Of a stretch of DNA of 64,000 nucleotides, positions 28,250-41,290 are shown in pieces. The DNA comes from Strix aluco (taxonomy: Eukaryota; Chordata; Aves; Strigiformes; Strigidae): contig NC_133946.1 of the NCBI RefSeq assembly GCF_031877795.1, positions 7,911,144 to 7,975,143 on the forward strand. Reading direction: 5' to 3'. The first letter of the stretch is position 1. Every line of letters starts with the position of its first letter. The position numbers and the translations under genes were made by a program. The notes under the pieces were generated by a model. It saw nothing but the letters and a program-made list of their open reading frames with translations. It had not been told where the DNA came from and ran no database searches.

Positions 28250-31200
28250 GTCTGTTTCCAGTATGCAATAGGCAAGAAGAAATACTAGTAATCTAACTTC
28301 AGTGAAGGTGGATAAATGCCTATATCTCATCAGGTTTCTTAGCATAATCTCTGGCTAAGGAAAGCATAAAACTCATGACGCAAGCCAAGTATATTCATTC
28401 ATATTCTCAAGACCCTTAAATAATATTTAGGCAGGCATTCTCCAAACATCCAAAGACCTCCACTGGGCTGGCTACCTCTTCCTAACATAAGTAATTAGAG
28501 GAATTGGATTCTCCAAAGTCAATCACTCTGAGTGTATTTTTGTATTTCATATTTATTTTCTAGCAGTTATTTAGCATCTATTTTAATTGCTAAGTACTAG
28601 CCCTACATAATTTTACAACCCGATCTTGGGTCTCAATAGCCAAATGAGAATGTTCTCATTCTGTGTAGCAGGCTTTCAAGTTAAAATGTCACCCATCATG
28701 CTAAAGTAACTACAGTTCTTAAAAGCAGAAGACAGGGCATATCTTTTACTTTATGGAAGTTAACATATACCTCTATTTGCCCCCAAGCATTAGATAAGAC
28801 CAGAAACGGCTCAATTTCCACAGCTTTTGGCTCTATTCACTCAAAACACACTCACTGAATTCCAGGGGGAAAAAAAAATGGTTTTGGACCTGTACCAAAC
28901 ATCTTGTGGCCAAATGTGAGTGAAAGCAAGATTTGCTTGGCTTTAAGTTTTGTTTTGAAACCTTTTGTCTGGTTCTGCAATCCTTACGTTTTCTGGTTTG
29001 TCCCCCCCAATGACTGTCCTTTGCTGTGATAAATTTACTATTTAGGTATATTCAGCTTCCTTATCTTCCTTCTTTTCTCAGTCCATCTATTGTTTGTGTC
29101 CAGCACAAACCTAAGATTGGTCCAGGGTGCTACTTCCAACTGTTTCAAATCATATGAAATTTGGACTTGACTGGTATGAAAAAGTGGATGAGGCATACTT
29201 CTAGTTTGGAGAGATAACAGACAAAGCAGAAACGTCCCATATGACCTTTGCCATGACTAGAAGGAAAAACCATTGAAACTTCTTGCCTTTGGCTCTCAAT
29301 TTCATAGGAAATTTGTGGTATGCCTTGGACAAACAGAGGAACAGAGAGACATCTCCTGTTCCAGCTAGATTTGTTATTACTTCTAGATTAATTCATTCAG
29401 TAGGATTCTTTTCACTCTCCTTCATGTTCCTAATGCCTTTTTCTCTTTTCCTTTACAATACAGGTCTTCCTTTATAACTCTCAAATACCCCAAACAGTAA
29501 ATAGTAAATTAATATTGTCTTGGACAAGTCACTCAAGTTTCTGTGCTGGTTTTTAGACCTAATCTATCTATCCATCCTAAATGTCTGTATAAAGTCATGT
29601 GTTATGAAACTTTAATTCCATTCTTCTTTCAGCACCACTAGCATACAAAATAAACATCAAATGCTGTTGGCTTCCCCAGCTCAGAGGAATCACAACTCTC
29701 AAGATTTTTTTTTCCCTAGCTTCTTAATCCTCCATCTTGCATGGTAGATTCGGAAGGAGACTAGCTAACAAGGACGTGTGCCTTTAAACTTCATGCCCTT
29801 CTGTATCGTACAACCTTCAATACTGCAAAAACAGTGCAAACACACACAAGTTTGCCCATGTTTTGTTTTTTAAAACTTAAGAAGGAAATTTTGCAAGCTT
29901 TATGCAGTATACAAAATATCACACTTATATTCCAATCTCTCGGTGTTACAACCACTTTCCTAATAAGCTTTGCCAGTCCCATACATGCAGTAACAATCCC
30001 GCAGCTGATTTCCTACAACTCACTGCTCCCAGTCCCCAAAGTTGGAGATGACAGGGTGGGAGTGTGCCCCCTCTGCCTGTCTCAGTGTTACAGATTTTGG
30101 GGAAGTATGTTGAGATCAAGAGACATTTGCTTAAATTAACATTATTATTATAAAAAATCCAAGAAATCTTCAAAAGCAAGAAAGCTTTCCTTGAAATTTT
30201 GAGCTTTAGGCCCTAAAAATTTCCAAAATCCTCCTCATAATATATGATGAAACCAATATGATATTAAAAATCATCCCCAGTGTATTTGTCCAAAATAACA
30301 AAATAGAAAATTCCAACTTTTTGCCCTTTCTGACAGAAATCATTCCATTTTGACCACCTGACGGGCCCTTGGGGTTAATTAGAAAATCCCCATCAAGAGC
30401 TCAGAGGCCAATATCAGCTGTCAAAATCCCACATTCCCCTCTTTCACCTCTTTCAAGTGCAAAACAACCTGTGTCTGAAGATGTGCCAGAGAATAAAAGG
30501 GCACACCACAACCACTGTGGGCTCTGACTTAGACCTATTCATGGCCTCACCACTATGAATACAGCAAAATCTCAAATGAAAGTTTTAATCTCCCCACTGC
30601 ATTCAATCCAAAGAGAAAAGGGCTTCCCTTTTAACAATTTCCCCCCTTAAATCTTTTGTGTTGCTGTGCTCCTGAAAAAGCTGAGATTTTGCTCAGCCTC
30701 AGCAAGGGCTTTTTGCCATAGAAAGCGCTGCACCTAACCCCTTTGTGCTGACATAAGAGTAAAGGTCTGCTCAGACCAAAAGTAACTAATGCAAAAGGCC
30801 ATCAGAAGGTCTAAATACAAACTGAACAAGATCAGAGTTGAAAGTGCAGGCATCTGAGCTTGCCCAACTTGCCTCACTTGCTCTCTTCTCTTGTTCCCAA
30901 AGGCGCACCTTAAATACAAAGATGAGTGGGGCAAAACAAACATTGAAAAAAAGAGAGACCAGATGTAATAACACTGGAAGATGAAGACAGAAAAGCCATG
31001 TTGCACCACATCCCCTGTATCTCCACCGTTCTGCAGATCAAACAAGATCTCTGTCATACATAGAGGCGCATCTACACATACACAAGTGCTATCAGAAAGC
31101 ACAGAAGCGTTGCTATCCTGGTGATCACTAGCTCTTTTCCTCTCTGTATAAATTAAGTCGCTTACAGAAAAGTGGCTAGCAATTGAACTTTGTATTTAAT

Positions 31201-32379
31201 TTTATGAATGAAGGCAAACAGCAGAGGCTATGATTTCATTGACTGATTGCTAGGCCATGTGCAGACATGTTAACAGTGCAGGTAGGTGCAGAAAGCCAGA
31301 CCAATTATGAAAATGTGCCCAGAGTATGAATCTTCAGATGTGCTACTCCACCTTTGTGAGTTTGGGGAGGTTTTTTGCTATTTCACCACAAAATGCACTT
31401 TTTGTCCCCTTTTACTCAGAGCAGAACATTTCTTTCCAAGTGCCCCCAGCCTCCAAGAGCAACACCCTGCCTTACCTTTTGTACCCTGTCCCTCTTACCT
31501 ACATGAAGGCGGCACAATTTTAAATCCTCAGGAGAGAGCACGCTTCCCCCCTGCCCAGGACGGCCTTCTCTCCCGTTCAAGTGATTATTGTTTTGTTTTT
31601 TTCTCCTCCTGAGCAGTAACACCTACATTGTATGGGGAGAGACAGCGAGCATTCATAGCCCTCAGAAAGCCATTCACTTCAAGGCAGCTGGAGAGGCTCA
31701 GTGTTCGGCTTGCCCTCTTCACTCTTGGATGAGTTTTGTACAAAGCTCGGGCTTGGAGTCCTTTCCCTCACAGATCCAAAGCAATTAATGAGAGGTGGAA
31801 AAAGGAGAGAAAATGTCTCAGGGTTTTGTCTCTCTTTGCAGTTTGTTCTTTGTTTGTTTGTAGCTAAATTATACTAGCTGGTTACCTTGGAAGGCTAGAA
31901 AAACACCCATCTTCCTTGTGGCGGAAAGGAAACGATGTTTAATTAATTAATATGTCCTTGGGCTTTTTCTTTTATACAAGAGGGCAAGTAAGGGTTTGGA
32001 AATAGTACCTCCTATTCACCCAGCAGTAACTGGAGCCACCGCTAGCAGAGAGGTCACTAGCCAAACAAGACTTTGAGTCTTTAAATTTAATATAGTCCTA
32101 CTTTGGACAGTGGCTCACCTCTTTTTAGAGGATGGTTTTGCAGAGCAAACAGAGTTCAAAAGGTCCTAATGGGCTGTTAACGACCATTTTGCCCTGAGAT
32201 TTGTGCCATACTGAACAGCATCAAATTCCAAAGCAGCAGTATGGTCCCCTAGGCATTAAAGTCTATGAAAAAGAAAAGGGAAAAAATTTTTTAGAAAATG
32301 AGATATTACCTAAACCCCCTCACAGCATCACTCATCTTCCTGTCTCCTTTCCACTTTATTTGCTCTTAATGCAAAGCCA

Positions 32380-33110
32380 TTAGATTTTCAAATGCATTTT
32401 ATTATCACGCTTTCTTTAAAATATACGTGCACCAAATACGCCCCACACATATTACATGGGCCATCTTCCACTAGAAAGTTAATTTTAACATTTGCTTCAG
32501 TGAAAAGGGTTATATATTAATGGAATAAACAGTGTGGTTTGTTTCTGGCAAGCCAAACGCTAAGATCAGTGAATTAATTTTATTGCATTGTTAGTAATAA
32601 TGTATCATTTGTTCTTAGGGAAATGCAAAAGTAATGTAAAAAGATTACCATCACCAGTATAAAATGAAAATAAACACCATGGACAGTTTTCATTCTTTGA
32701 TTTCACTTGGGAGACACCAGCTGTGTTAAGACACTGAAATAACACAGCTATAATGACACTGTAATGAATCCAACAAGATAAGATCATTTAAGGCAACTAT
32801 CTATCATGTTGCAGTTATTTTCTACTGGTGCCAAGGCAGTGTGCTTTATACCAGATACAATCAATGCAAAATAATTTTACTAGGGAGTTGGTCAACAGCA
32901 AATGCTGTTATGTTCTATACGATAGCAAAGTCTTTTTCATCTTCCTTGCACCTTTGATAATACTAAAATAATTATTAAATATAATGAAATAATGATACCT
33001 TTAATAATATAATATCCTTTTTAATAACATGAAAACTAATTACTACAGATAATAATTTTGTCATGTTATTTTCCGTAGTAACGAAGTATTTTACTATTTA
33101 GTCCTAAAAG
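32380..33110. promoter_or_regulatory. Candidate AT-rich conserved non-coding element
   Basis: Unique sequence dense in homeodomain cores (GTTAATTTTAAC near 32480, GTGAATTAATTT near 32570, several AATTATT and TAATAAT words to 33060) without obvious simple repeats. It could be an enhancer of the homeobox gene about 18 kb downstream. The evidence is compositional, and AT-rich desert DNA gives similar words by chance. Confidence 0.3.
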
Positions 33111-33297
33111 TAAGGGTAACCAATGGCAGCTGCTTCTAGCTGCTTTAGAAAACTATACAGCCTTGGCCTGGGTAGCACTGGACGGGATCAGAAATATCAC
33201 TGCCAGTCAAGAGTAACTGTCAAACATTCCACAAACACCAGACCACAGAAATCAAAGGAGTTAAACTCCTTTCACTCTCATTGCACAGATAAATGGC

Positions 33298-33325
33298 GGG
33301 GGGGGGGGGGGGGGGGGGGGGGGGG
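33298..33325 (+). repeat. Poly(G) tract, 28 bp
   Basis: Uninterrupted G run followed by a purine-rich stretch. It can form G-quadruplexes, and its length in the assembly may be unreliable. Confidence 0.85.
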
Positions 33326-36300
33326 AAGGGAAAGGAGGAGGAGTCTGGAGGCCTGAATTAGGTAATGGTTCACTGTGTCAGGTGCTGTATAAATATATAG
33401 CAAATGGGAGGTGGGGGAGTTTTTAAAAGATGAGTTAATTGCACATGGGAGTCTGGACTCCCCCCAAATGTTAAAGGAATAGTGACAGAGCTGCAGGAAC
33501 TGCAAATCAATCCACTTGTGCTTGGCAGTGAACTCTACTAGACAGACAAATCAGCAGGATTTTAAGCCAGGGAGGTAAGCGTATTCTGGCAAATAGTACG
33601 GTTAATAAAACAGACCACTCTCCAGGCTTGTGTTAAAGGTGGGTTCCTTCCTCCTGTAGTTGTTCCTACTGACTCAGAGACATCCTTGCTTTTGCCTAAG
33701 CTGCACTTACTGGTTTAATACCCTGCAACCATACCAAAACAACTGTTTTTAAATTTATCCTGTGGATGACAGGTCTAATGAGCGTGACTTGCTGTGGTAT
33801 AAGTCAGTGGAGGACCTGACCTCATGCATTTCAGTCCCACAAATAGGCCTCACTCTTGCAAGTAACAGTTAATTTCAGTGCAATACTCTCTGAGAAAGCA
33901 TTTAATGGACTGTTTGTTCACTGGAGGAACTGGTGTGTGGGATGAGTTAAAATTGGTTTATGCATACTGCTGAACGGGGATCCTTGGTCATTTTTGTTTG
34001 ATCATTTATACTTGGACAAGATTGTTCTCTCACCTACCCTCTGTGGCAAGTTTTCTTACAATGTCCTTGTCAATCATGGCTAAAATGAAAGTATTTTAAC
34101 AACATCTGAAGTTCATTGTCAAGTGCCATACAGCCTACAGCACAGCCTCTGATGTGCTCTCTGCATTGCAGAGGAGACTGTGATGTTAAGACATGAGCAT
34201 TGAGGATGCAGAACAAGCGTATGCACTATATTTGCCTTGATGGCCAAGACTGGTGGCTAACAGAGGTGGTGGACAGAATACCCCCAAGTAGGGTGGTATG
34301 TCCTGAGCCAGTGTATGTCAAAGAGCGACGCAGAGGGAGGAAGCCCCTTCTGCTTTCTCTTTCTTCATAGCTCATATAACTTTGTAAGAACAAAGCAGAA
34401 AGTTTCTCTGTTCAGTTTGGAGATATGACTTCAGCTTCTCTTTCGATCCTATCTCTTTTCTAGATCCTGAATTTATCAGACACCATTAAGAATCAACAAT
34501 AACATTTGATAGGTAATATAAGTGATCCCAGGCTACTAAGTTGTATATTGTGATCCTGTTTGTTTTCATTTGCTGTCTTATGACAGCAAGTTTCTAATTG
34601 TGTAACACAGATTCATTTACCTGGATATAAAAAATATCCTCTGAGGCCAGTGTTTATTCACAAGGGTTTTTTAGATCTTGGATTGACAATGGAGTTGCTA
34701 ATTAATGGATTTGAGAGTTTTGTTGGAAACACAGTTGTAATGGGTCACTGGTCGCTACAGTCAAGTCAAAACCTAGACCTCCACACAGGTCATGAATACC
34801 CTAGGAGGAAAGGTATAGTTTCAGCAGAGTTGAATTGGCTGAGATATGCCCTAGCAAAGGAGCCACAATGGCTATAATTACAGATTGCCTGGCCCTGTGG
34901 TAGGATTTTGACAGATCTGTTACATTAAAAACAGACCTTTCATCCTGTCAAGAAAAATACCTCACAGAATATCTCTACATGAACACTTCTACCTGATTTC
35001 AACAAATGATTTAGATCTTAATGAAAAAGTCACACACCCATAAAATTTTATTACACGTTTTGCCCAATTAGTTTTGGGCCAGAAAACTGAAATTAGTCAA
35101 CTAACATGATACAAAGATTAGATGCGGCAGTAGTATTCTAAATATTGCTCCTATACATTCTTCTTTTCTAAAGCTTTTGAACATCTGCCTGCAGAGGATG
35201 TGGGGTCTTATTGTGGGGTCAAACGCAGAAATTTTCACAAATTAAAATATGTCCACAGAGTCCTGAGGAAATGATCCCACATAGCAGCATATCCAGATAT
35301 CTGTGTGAATTTCCAGTAGTACATGAGGGCATGAACACTCTTCTGCCTAAGAAGAGCAGTCTAGCTCCACAATGCAACAGAAAAATAGGGCAGGGCCTCA
35401 CAGAAGCAAACTGCAGACCTCTTTCCCCAAATACACCATCCTGGAGCTTCCTATTGCTGGACCCCATCCAGCTCACGAGCCATGAGCATACTACACAGTT
35501 TATGCACATATCATATCTTAATGCCTATGATCTATCTTCACGTTTGTAAGCATGAAGACTACTGGAAAAAAAACAAAGTACCTGCTCAGTTGCACCAATG
35601 CAAAGCTCTGATGTGCTATAAAGATGCAAACTGAGAGCTGCACCTATAGCATTTTCTTCAAAATAAATTCAATAATTGCCAGTAGGTGTTTACCAGGATG
35701 ACATATGGTAGCGACATAAGTGTGCTACTTGTCAGAAAGTACAACATGGAAGATACCTATATGATAATGAGCATGGAGGATCTTCTATTTGTCAGCAAGA
35801 AAAACACTGAAAAACTACTAAAATAGGGTACTGTTCACTGAAGAGAAAGTTTGCACACCGTTTCCTGAATTACTGCATGATCTCTCACAAGTGAGTTTGG
35901 TCAGCTGTGACTATTTTACTGAAGGCAGACAGAGAATCAAGAGCACCTTTGGCTTGATCACAGCTACCCAAGATTCTGAAATGAGTATCATGGAATAGCT
36001 GTCAACCTGCCATAGGAGGCAAGAAGAAAAGATGGAAAGTACTAGTGCTGTATATTAGTACCACATGGTTCAACTGAGAAGCCTAGAATTCACCTAGAAC
36101 TCAATAAATAATCTGTAATCTATAGCTATGACTTTAGACTCCCATTTAGCCACAATTTAAAAATCACTTCCAAAACCTTCTCTTTGGTTGTGATCAATAC
36201 AACCCTCACACTGTTTTCTAGTTTCTACATCCTTAAGTGGTGAATAGCACTTTTCTATTTAGCGCACGCCAAAATGTTTTAGATAAGGTCATATCACAGA

Positions 36301-39300
36301 TAAGATACAAATGCCACTCCCTCCCAGAAAGATCTTCCGTCAAATAAAGACAGTTTAGTGAAAACTCTAAAGCTGGGTCAAAGTGATGAGCACAGTATAA
36401 AAACAATAAAGACAAACTGAACTACGCCTGATCTGACAAACAAGTACCAGGGTATCTGCCTATTTGCAAAATGTCTCATGTTTCCATGTGAACATTGCTG
36501 AGCAAGCTGATGCTCTTGCTTAGGAATGATTTAATTTATATGCCCTCAGAATGAGGTCATATCAATATCATGCATGATCTCTATCAGCTTTACAGATGCC
36601 TTAACCTGAGAACGTTCAAGCTCTCCGAGAGCTATTCATACTTGGCAGATTGATATAGTAACTGACAATTCACTGCCATCCAAGTGTATCTGAGAACACA
36701 AAGCTCACATAAATATTGTTGAGCATATCCCATTGTTGGTTATTTACTTCTGCCATTCAACTTTCTACAGCTCTGAGAGGAAGATCATTTCTCTCCGTGT
36801 CATATATCTGACTTACCCAGCAGCCACGAAAAGATTCTTGTTTCCTTTTTACCATTAATGGACTGTGCTAGAAATGTCAAACACAGGTTTGTTCAACCCC
36901 GACCAACAAACAATGTGAAACATAAAAGTACAGGAGGGCAGAGACCAGTGAGGAAGCTTGGCTTTGTAACTGGCACAGAAACAGCTTGTAATGGTGTTTC
37001 TACATTCAAAAAGCTCCAGAAGGAAACACGAAGACCTGCCTGATACCTTTTCTTCTGCAGTTTCATAAACTGAGCTGACCTAAGCCCTTCCCAAAGACAA
37101 CTGCGAGCAAACAGCTTGTACAGTGGACAAATGGGATTTTCATGCAGTCCATACTCATGGCTTTCCAATCCAAAAATGCCCACCTGGCCCTTTACTCTGG
37201 ATTTATTACACTCATCTTAGCCTCTCTCTCACTATGACAACGCTGGGATAGAAAGACACGAAGAGAAGAACAAAGGATGAGAAAGACAGGAAAAGCAGCA
37301 TGCAAAACTCATCACTTTCAAACTTAACCTGGACCAAATATTTCTGACTTGTAAGTCTGGTTGAAGGTCAGATGTACCCCATTCTAACTTTGGAGAGAGA
37401 TTCTTTCTTTTAATTTCCTGACGTGCATCTCTCACACCATAATTTAAACTGAAAAGAGGAATCAAATTAAAAATCTATATGTCCCTAGCTGGGCTAATTC
37501 CTTTTGTTCAACCATTAACCCCAATTTTTTTAGAAGTCGCTTTTTTTCTTTCTTGATGAACTTCCTGTTGAGTTAGTGAGCCAAACTGGTTGACAAAGAG
37601 GTCAAACGAGTGCCACAACTGCCACAAGTAAAGCCATAGACTCATGTAGTCAAAACAGATCGGAGAGTGATTACCTTCAAAGCACCTACAAGCTGCTAGG
37701 CAGAACTCAGCCTCTTTGTCTACCAGTGCCCTCTAAGCATCACTTTAAACTTCAGTTGTGCAACTTGGACAGATAGGTTCACTTAATCACATGGAACAAC
37801 TTTGACAAATCAGCAGTGTCCATACAACAGCTTTTTTCCCCTCATTATTATTGTCACATGCAATATTATTTCACAATTTTGACATAACAGCAGGGAACGG
37901 AAGAAAAAGAAGCCTTTCTTCTTTTCTCCTACTCCCCCTTAACACAATGCAAACTACTGGAAGTAAGATCAGTTAATAGCAAAACTGCAAAAATTATATA
38001 GCAAGTACCAAAGATACAATGGAGAAACAAGAAACATTCAAAGATAAAGCTTTTCTTTGAGCTGTAAGGATAAGTAATTTAATGTATATTTCTGGTAAAG
38101 TATGAAAACAAACAAAAAAAAAAGTAGTTCCATTGTCAAGAAAACTTCTTGAAGTAAGTACCATGAACACTATAGCCAGACCTGATGGAAGGAATAAGGG
38201 AGTTTCAGTGAAGTTAATCAATGTACATAATTTTACTCTGTAGATAGGACCATGAAAAGAACCCAGGAGCCTTAGTGTCCTGTACCGTCTTTGGTGCATT
38301 AGGCATCTCTTCCTTCCACTGCATCAATGTAAATAGAAGTCTTGTATTTGTCTTAAAGTACTCACGGCTAATTCAACTGGGTATGTTATCCAGGTCAGAC
38401 AAGCACAGAGGCTCCATTTCATTTGCCTTCAACTTCCCCCAGATTAAGCGATCAGACCTACATCAATCATTGGGTGTAAAAGACATGGAGTAATTGGACT
38501 AGAAGGTTGTCAACAGACTGAGGGCTTCTGTTCAGAAAGCAGATGTCTTGGCTTTTTTTTAAGTCTTGTTTATTCTTCATAAATACCAGAGCAAGACAGC
38601 AGAGTCACTATTATCTCGTAACAAGGTTCTGTTAATCAGGCATGTCATTTGCTTGTATGGCCCAACCTTCTGCAGATCCCAGACATTCCCCTTCCACAAG
38701 AATTAACCACAAAAATACTGCAGTGTAGCTGCTTTATGACCATGGCTAGGATCAATTTGTTTTGTGCTTTCAGACACTGATCTTGCAACAGTGAACACTA
38801 CAGCAGGTTTTTTTTACATAAATAAGAGGTTTTGACCACCATCTTTCCTTTTTCAATGGCAGTTTGTCAAGATCTTTTGCCTAATTCCCAGCTCAGAAAA
38901 AAGACAGCATTCAACTAAGGAACAGCACATCCTTCCCAAATTGCTCTGAAAAGCAGTCAACAGGGTAAAAGCCAGGTCAAAATAATAATTACACTAGAAG
39001 TGTAGCATTGGTGGGCTAAACTAAGGAAACAAAAAAAGAAAGAAAAAAGCAAAACAAAACTTGAAAGTTAGAAGCAGTAACCAAAAAAATTAAGAAATAA
39101 ACATGGTGACACATTCCAGCCTTGAGCTCACATCGTGTCTTGCACACAGCAAGCGTTGGTGAACCTGTCACATCCCTGCCACCGCTGCTGGCCCTGCAGT
39201 CCTTCCCCCTCCACCGCAGGGCTTGAGCTCTCACATGGCACCCTGCACTAGGCTGCAGCTTGCTACACCATCTGAAAACTACTTGATTTTACTTCCTCAG

Positions 39301-40314
39301 GTTAGCTTTCTGCCAGGACACCGAAACAGGTTGGCACAGCATCTGTTAAGCACCACAGCTGAAGGAGGACCTGTGGGCTTACGCAGCCAGGAACAAGAAG
39401 GGGGTGAGGCAGGAGGAACCAGACCTTCTCCACCCAGCAACAGCCAGCTGCCAAACTGGCTGAAGAGTCCTGATGGGAAACATCCCTGTAAATCAGACCA
39501 ATACCACTGGCATCAAGGAAGCCTCAGCACAAGATCTGACCCAAATTATGCATACCTGAGACATCCACAAATACTGAAGTTCAAGTGCAGCTGGCAACAC
39601 TCCTACAAACCCCCATTTCCCATGTGTGAACATACTTATAGATGATCTACAAATTACAATATTCTTGCCTAGAACAGGAACAATTTTTACAGTGCCATTT
39701 GCTACAGCGTAACTACATTCTGCAACATCAATTTGATTCCTCCCGTCTATAGAAATAGCTATTGAGAGCTTTCCCAGCCCCTAGCTGAAGAGGGTAGGTG
39801 GGACATGTCCTATCCCCACTGTCTGCACTTGAAGTCTTTAAGTATTAGCAGAAGCAACAGAACTCTGAGTGAAAACTTCGGTAGTCTGCAGTAGGGGCAT
39901 GTTCACTACAAAACCCTGACATCTTTAATCTTAGTGGATACTTTAAAACTCAAGTGAGTCCAAGTAACAGTCCAACCTTTCTGCGAATACTCAACTAACT
40001 CTAGAGAATATGGACCTGGAGGTTCCCACTATACATGTGCACGCTGACCCGCTAAACTGCATCCTAACGTCCTTGCTGGAAGATTTACATGTTGCTTGCT
40101 TAGAGCATGTTTTTTCTGGCAAAATGTCTGCAGACTTCAACGAGAGCAGGATTTCGATTATTTTTTTAAACTTCTCACTGCTGTGTTTTGTGAATTTTAC
40201 ACAGTTCGGTTGACTCAACGGACCCAAATATGATTCACAAAACAGTTGCACTACCTGTGTGCAAAGTCCTTTGCCAAACAGTCAAACACTACACTCACGT
40301 GGATAGTGAGGAGG

Positions 40315-40385
40315 AAAAAAGAAAAAAAAAAAACAAAAAACAAAAAACAAACAAAAAACCAACAACAACAAAAAAAAACAACACA
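40315..40385 (+). repeat. A-rich CAAA/CAACAA simple repeat
   Basis: About 70 bp made almost only of A with interspersed C, in CAAA and CAACAA units. It accounts for the lysine/glutamine-rich ORFs over this stretch. Confidence 0.75.
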
Positions 40386-41204
40386 AAGCAAACCCTACAT
40401 AACATTTTATACAATAGAGATGCACAATATTTCACCTGAAAATTTAGGCAAAAATGGAATGTGATAGAATAACAGGTCTGTGTGACTGTGCACACCCCCC
40501 ATATATTGTCCTCTATAAGGGTGTGCTTCAGGTGTCATGTCCAAAAGTAAAATGCTGGAGAGACTTGTTGGGGAGGGGTGGAGGGAAGCCCTTTTTCTCT
40601 TTGAGCCTCTGCTCAGTCACAGCACCAGGACCCACTTGCTCTCCTTCCCTCACCGTGCTGTTAAGATGCATGTGGCCAGCAGAACCATGACCTTCATTCC
40701 CCTATGGCAAATGATAACCAGGCTTACACACAAATAGCACTTTGAAAAGTGAAATAAGTGAAATAAGTTTGTGCCAAATAGCACTTTGAAAGTGAATTTG
40801 GTTCTCCTAGTTCTTTATCTCCCCACAAAGTAGTTTCTCTGCAGTTCAACATTTACTCCACCTACACAGTATGCCTTTTTTATTTAGGTTTCATTTTTAT
40901 TAAATATCAAAAATTATGAAGGATGCCATTGTTCTAACTACTGAAAGCAGCACTATTTACATCAAATACGAAAATGTAACTGTAACTAGACATCAGAACA
41001 CAATTTTCTTTCAGGAGTGTGTCAAACTTCTGCGTGAACAAGTTTAGCTTTGGGTTCTGCACATCGGGGTCGGGGGAAAAAGAAATGGTTTCAGGAGCCC
41101 TATAGATGTGCTTTTGCTTCCCTGACTTCTCACACAATATTCTTTCAAATGAATTTAAAGCTTTTCTTGTCCAAATCCCCGCAAAAGTAACCACACTGCA
41201 GTTT

Positions 41205-41290
41205 TTCTACTATTATGCAAATAGATTAATCAGCCAACGCTCCAGTGAGAATTAATTTATATTTGAATCAAATGAGGCCTTAGATTCTTT
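41205..41290. promoter_or_regulatory. Candidate POU/homeodomain element
   Basis: A perfect octamer ATGCAAAT at 41215-41222 is followed at once by AGATTAATC, with GAATTAATTT some 25 bp later. Clusters of POU and homeodomain sites are common in neural enhancers. The functional call is inference. Confidence 0.3.

Larger units (their letters stand above)
18061..32370. other. Intergenic gene desert
   Basis: No supported gene in about 14 kb. The longest ORF (18337-18723, minus strand, 128 codons) has no recognisable domain and no splice or promoter context. Notable items are the hairpin pair at 23454-23515, a 32-bp A tract at 28215-28246, and a TTTAATTAATTAATA homeodomain-type cluster at 31938-31952. 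No LINE or LTR was recognised. Blocks at 31140-31300 and 31840-32100 may be conserved non-coding DNA, but I cannot delimit them. Confidence 0.5.
33111..41204. other. Intergenic gene desert
   Basis: No supported gene in about 8 kb. A 140-codon ORF at 39223-39645 (+) has no domain, promoter or splice context that I recognise. Contents include a 28-bp G tract, a CAAA-type A-rich simple repeat at 40315-40385, and a local imperfect duplication of CAAATAGCACTTTGAA at 40731 and 40775. No transposon was recognised. Confidence 0.5.

Noticed and set aside
39223-39645. 140-codon + strand ORF in the desert
   Set aside because: No recognisable domain, promoter, splice sites or poly(A) context. Length is within chance for 64 kb in six frames.
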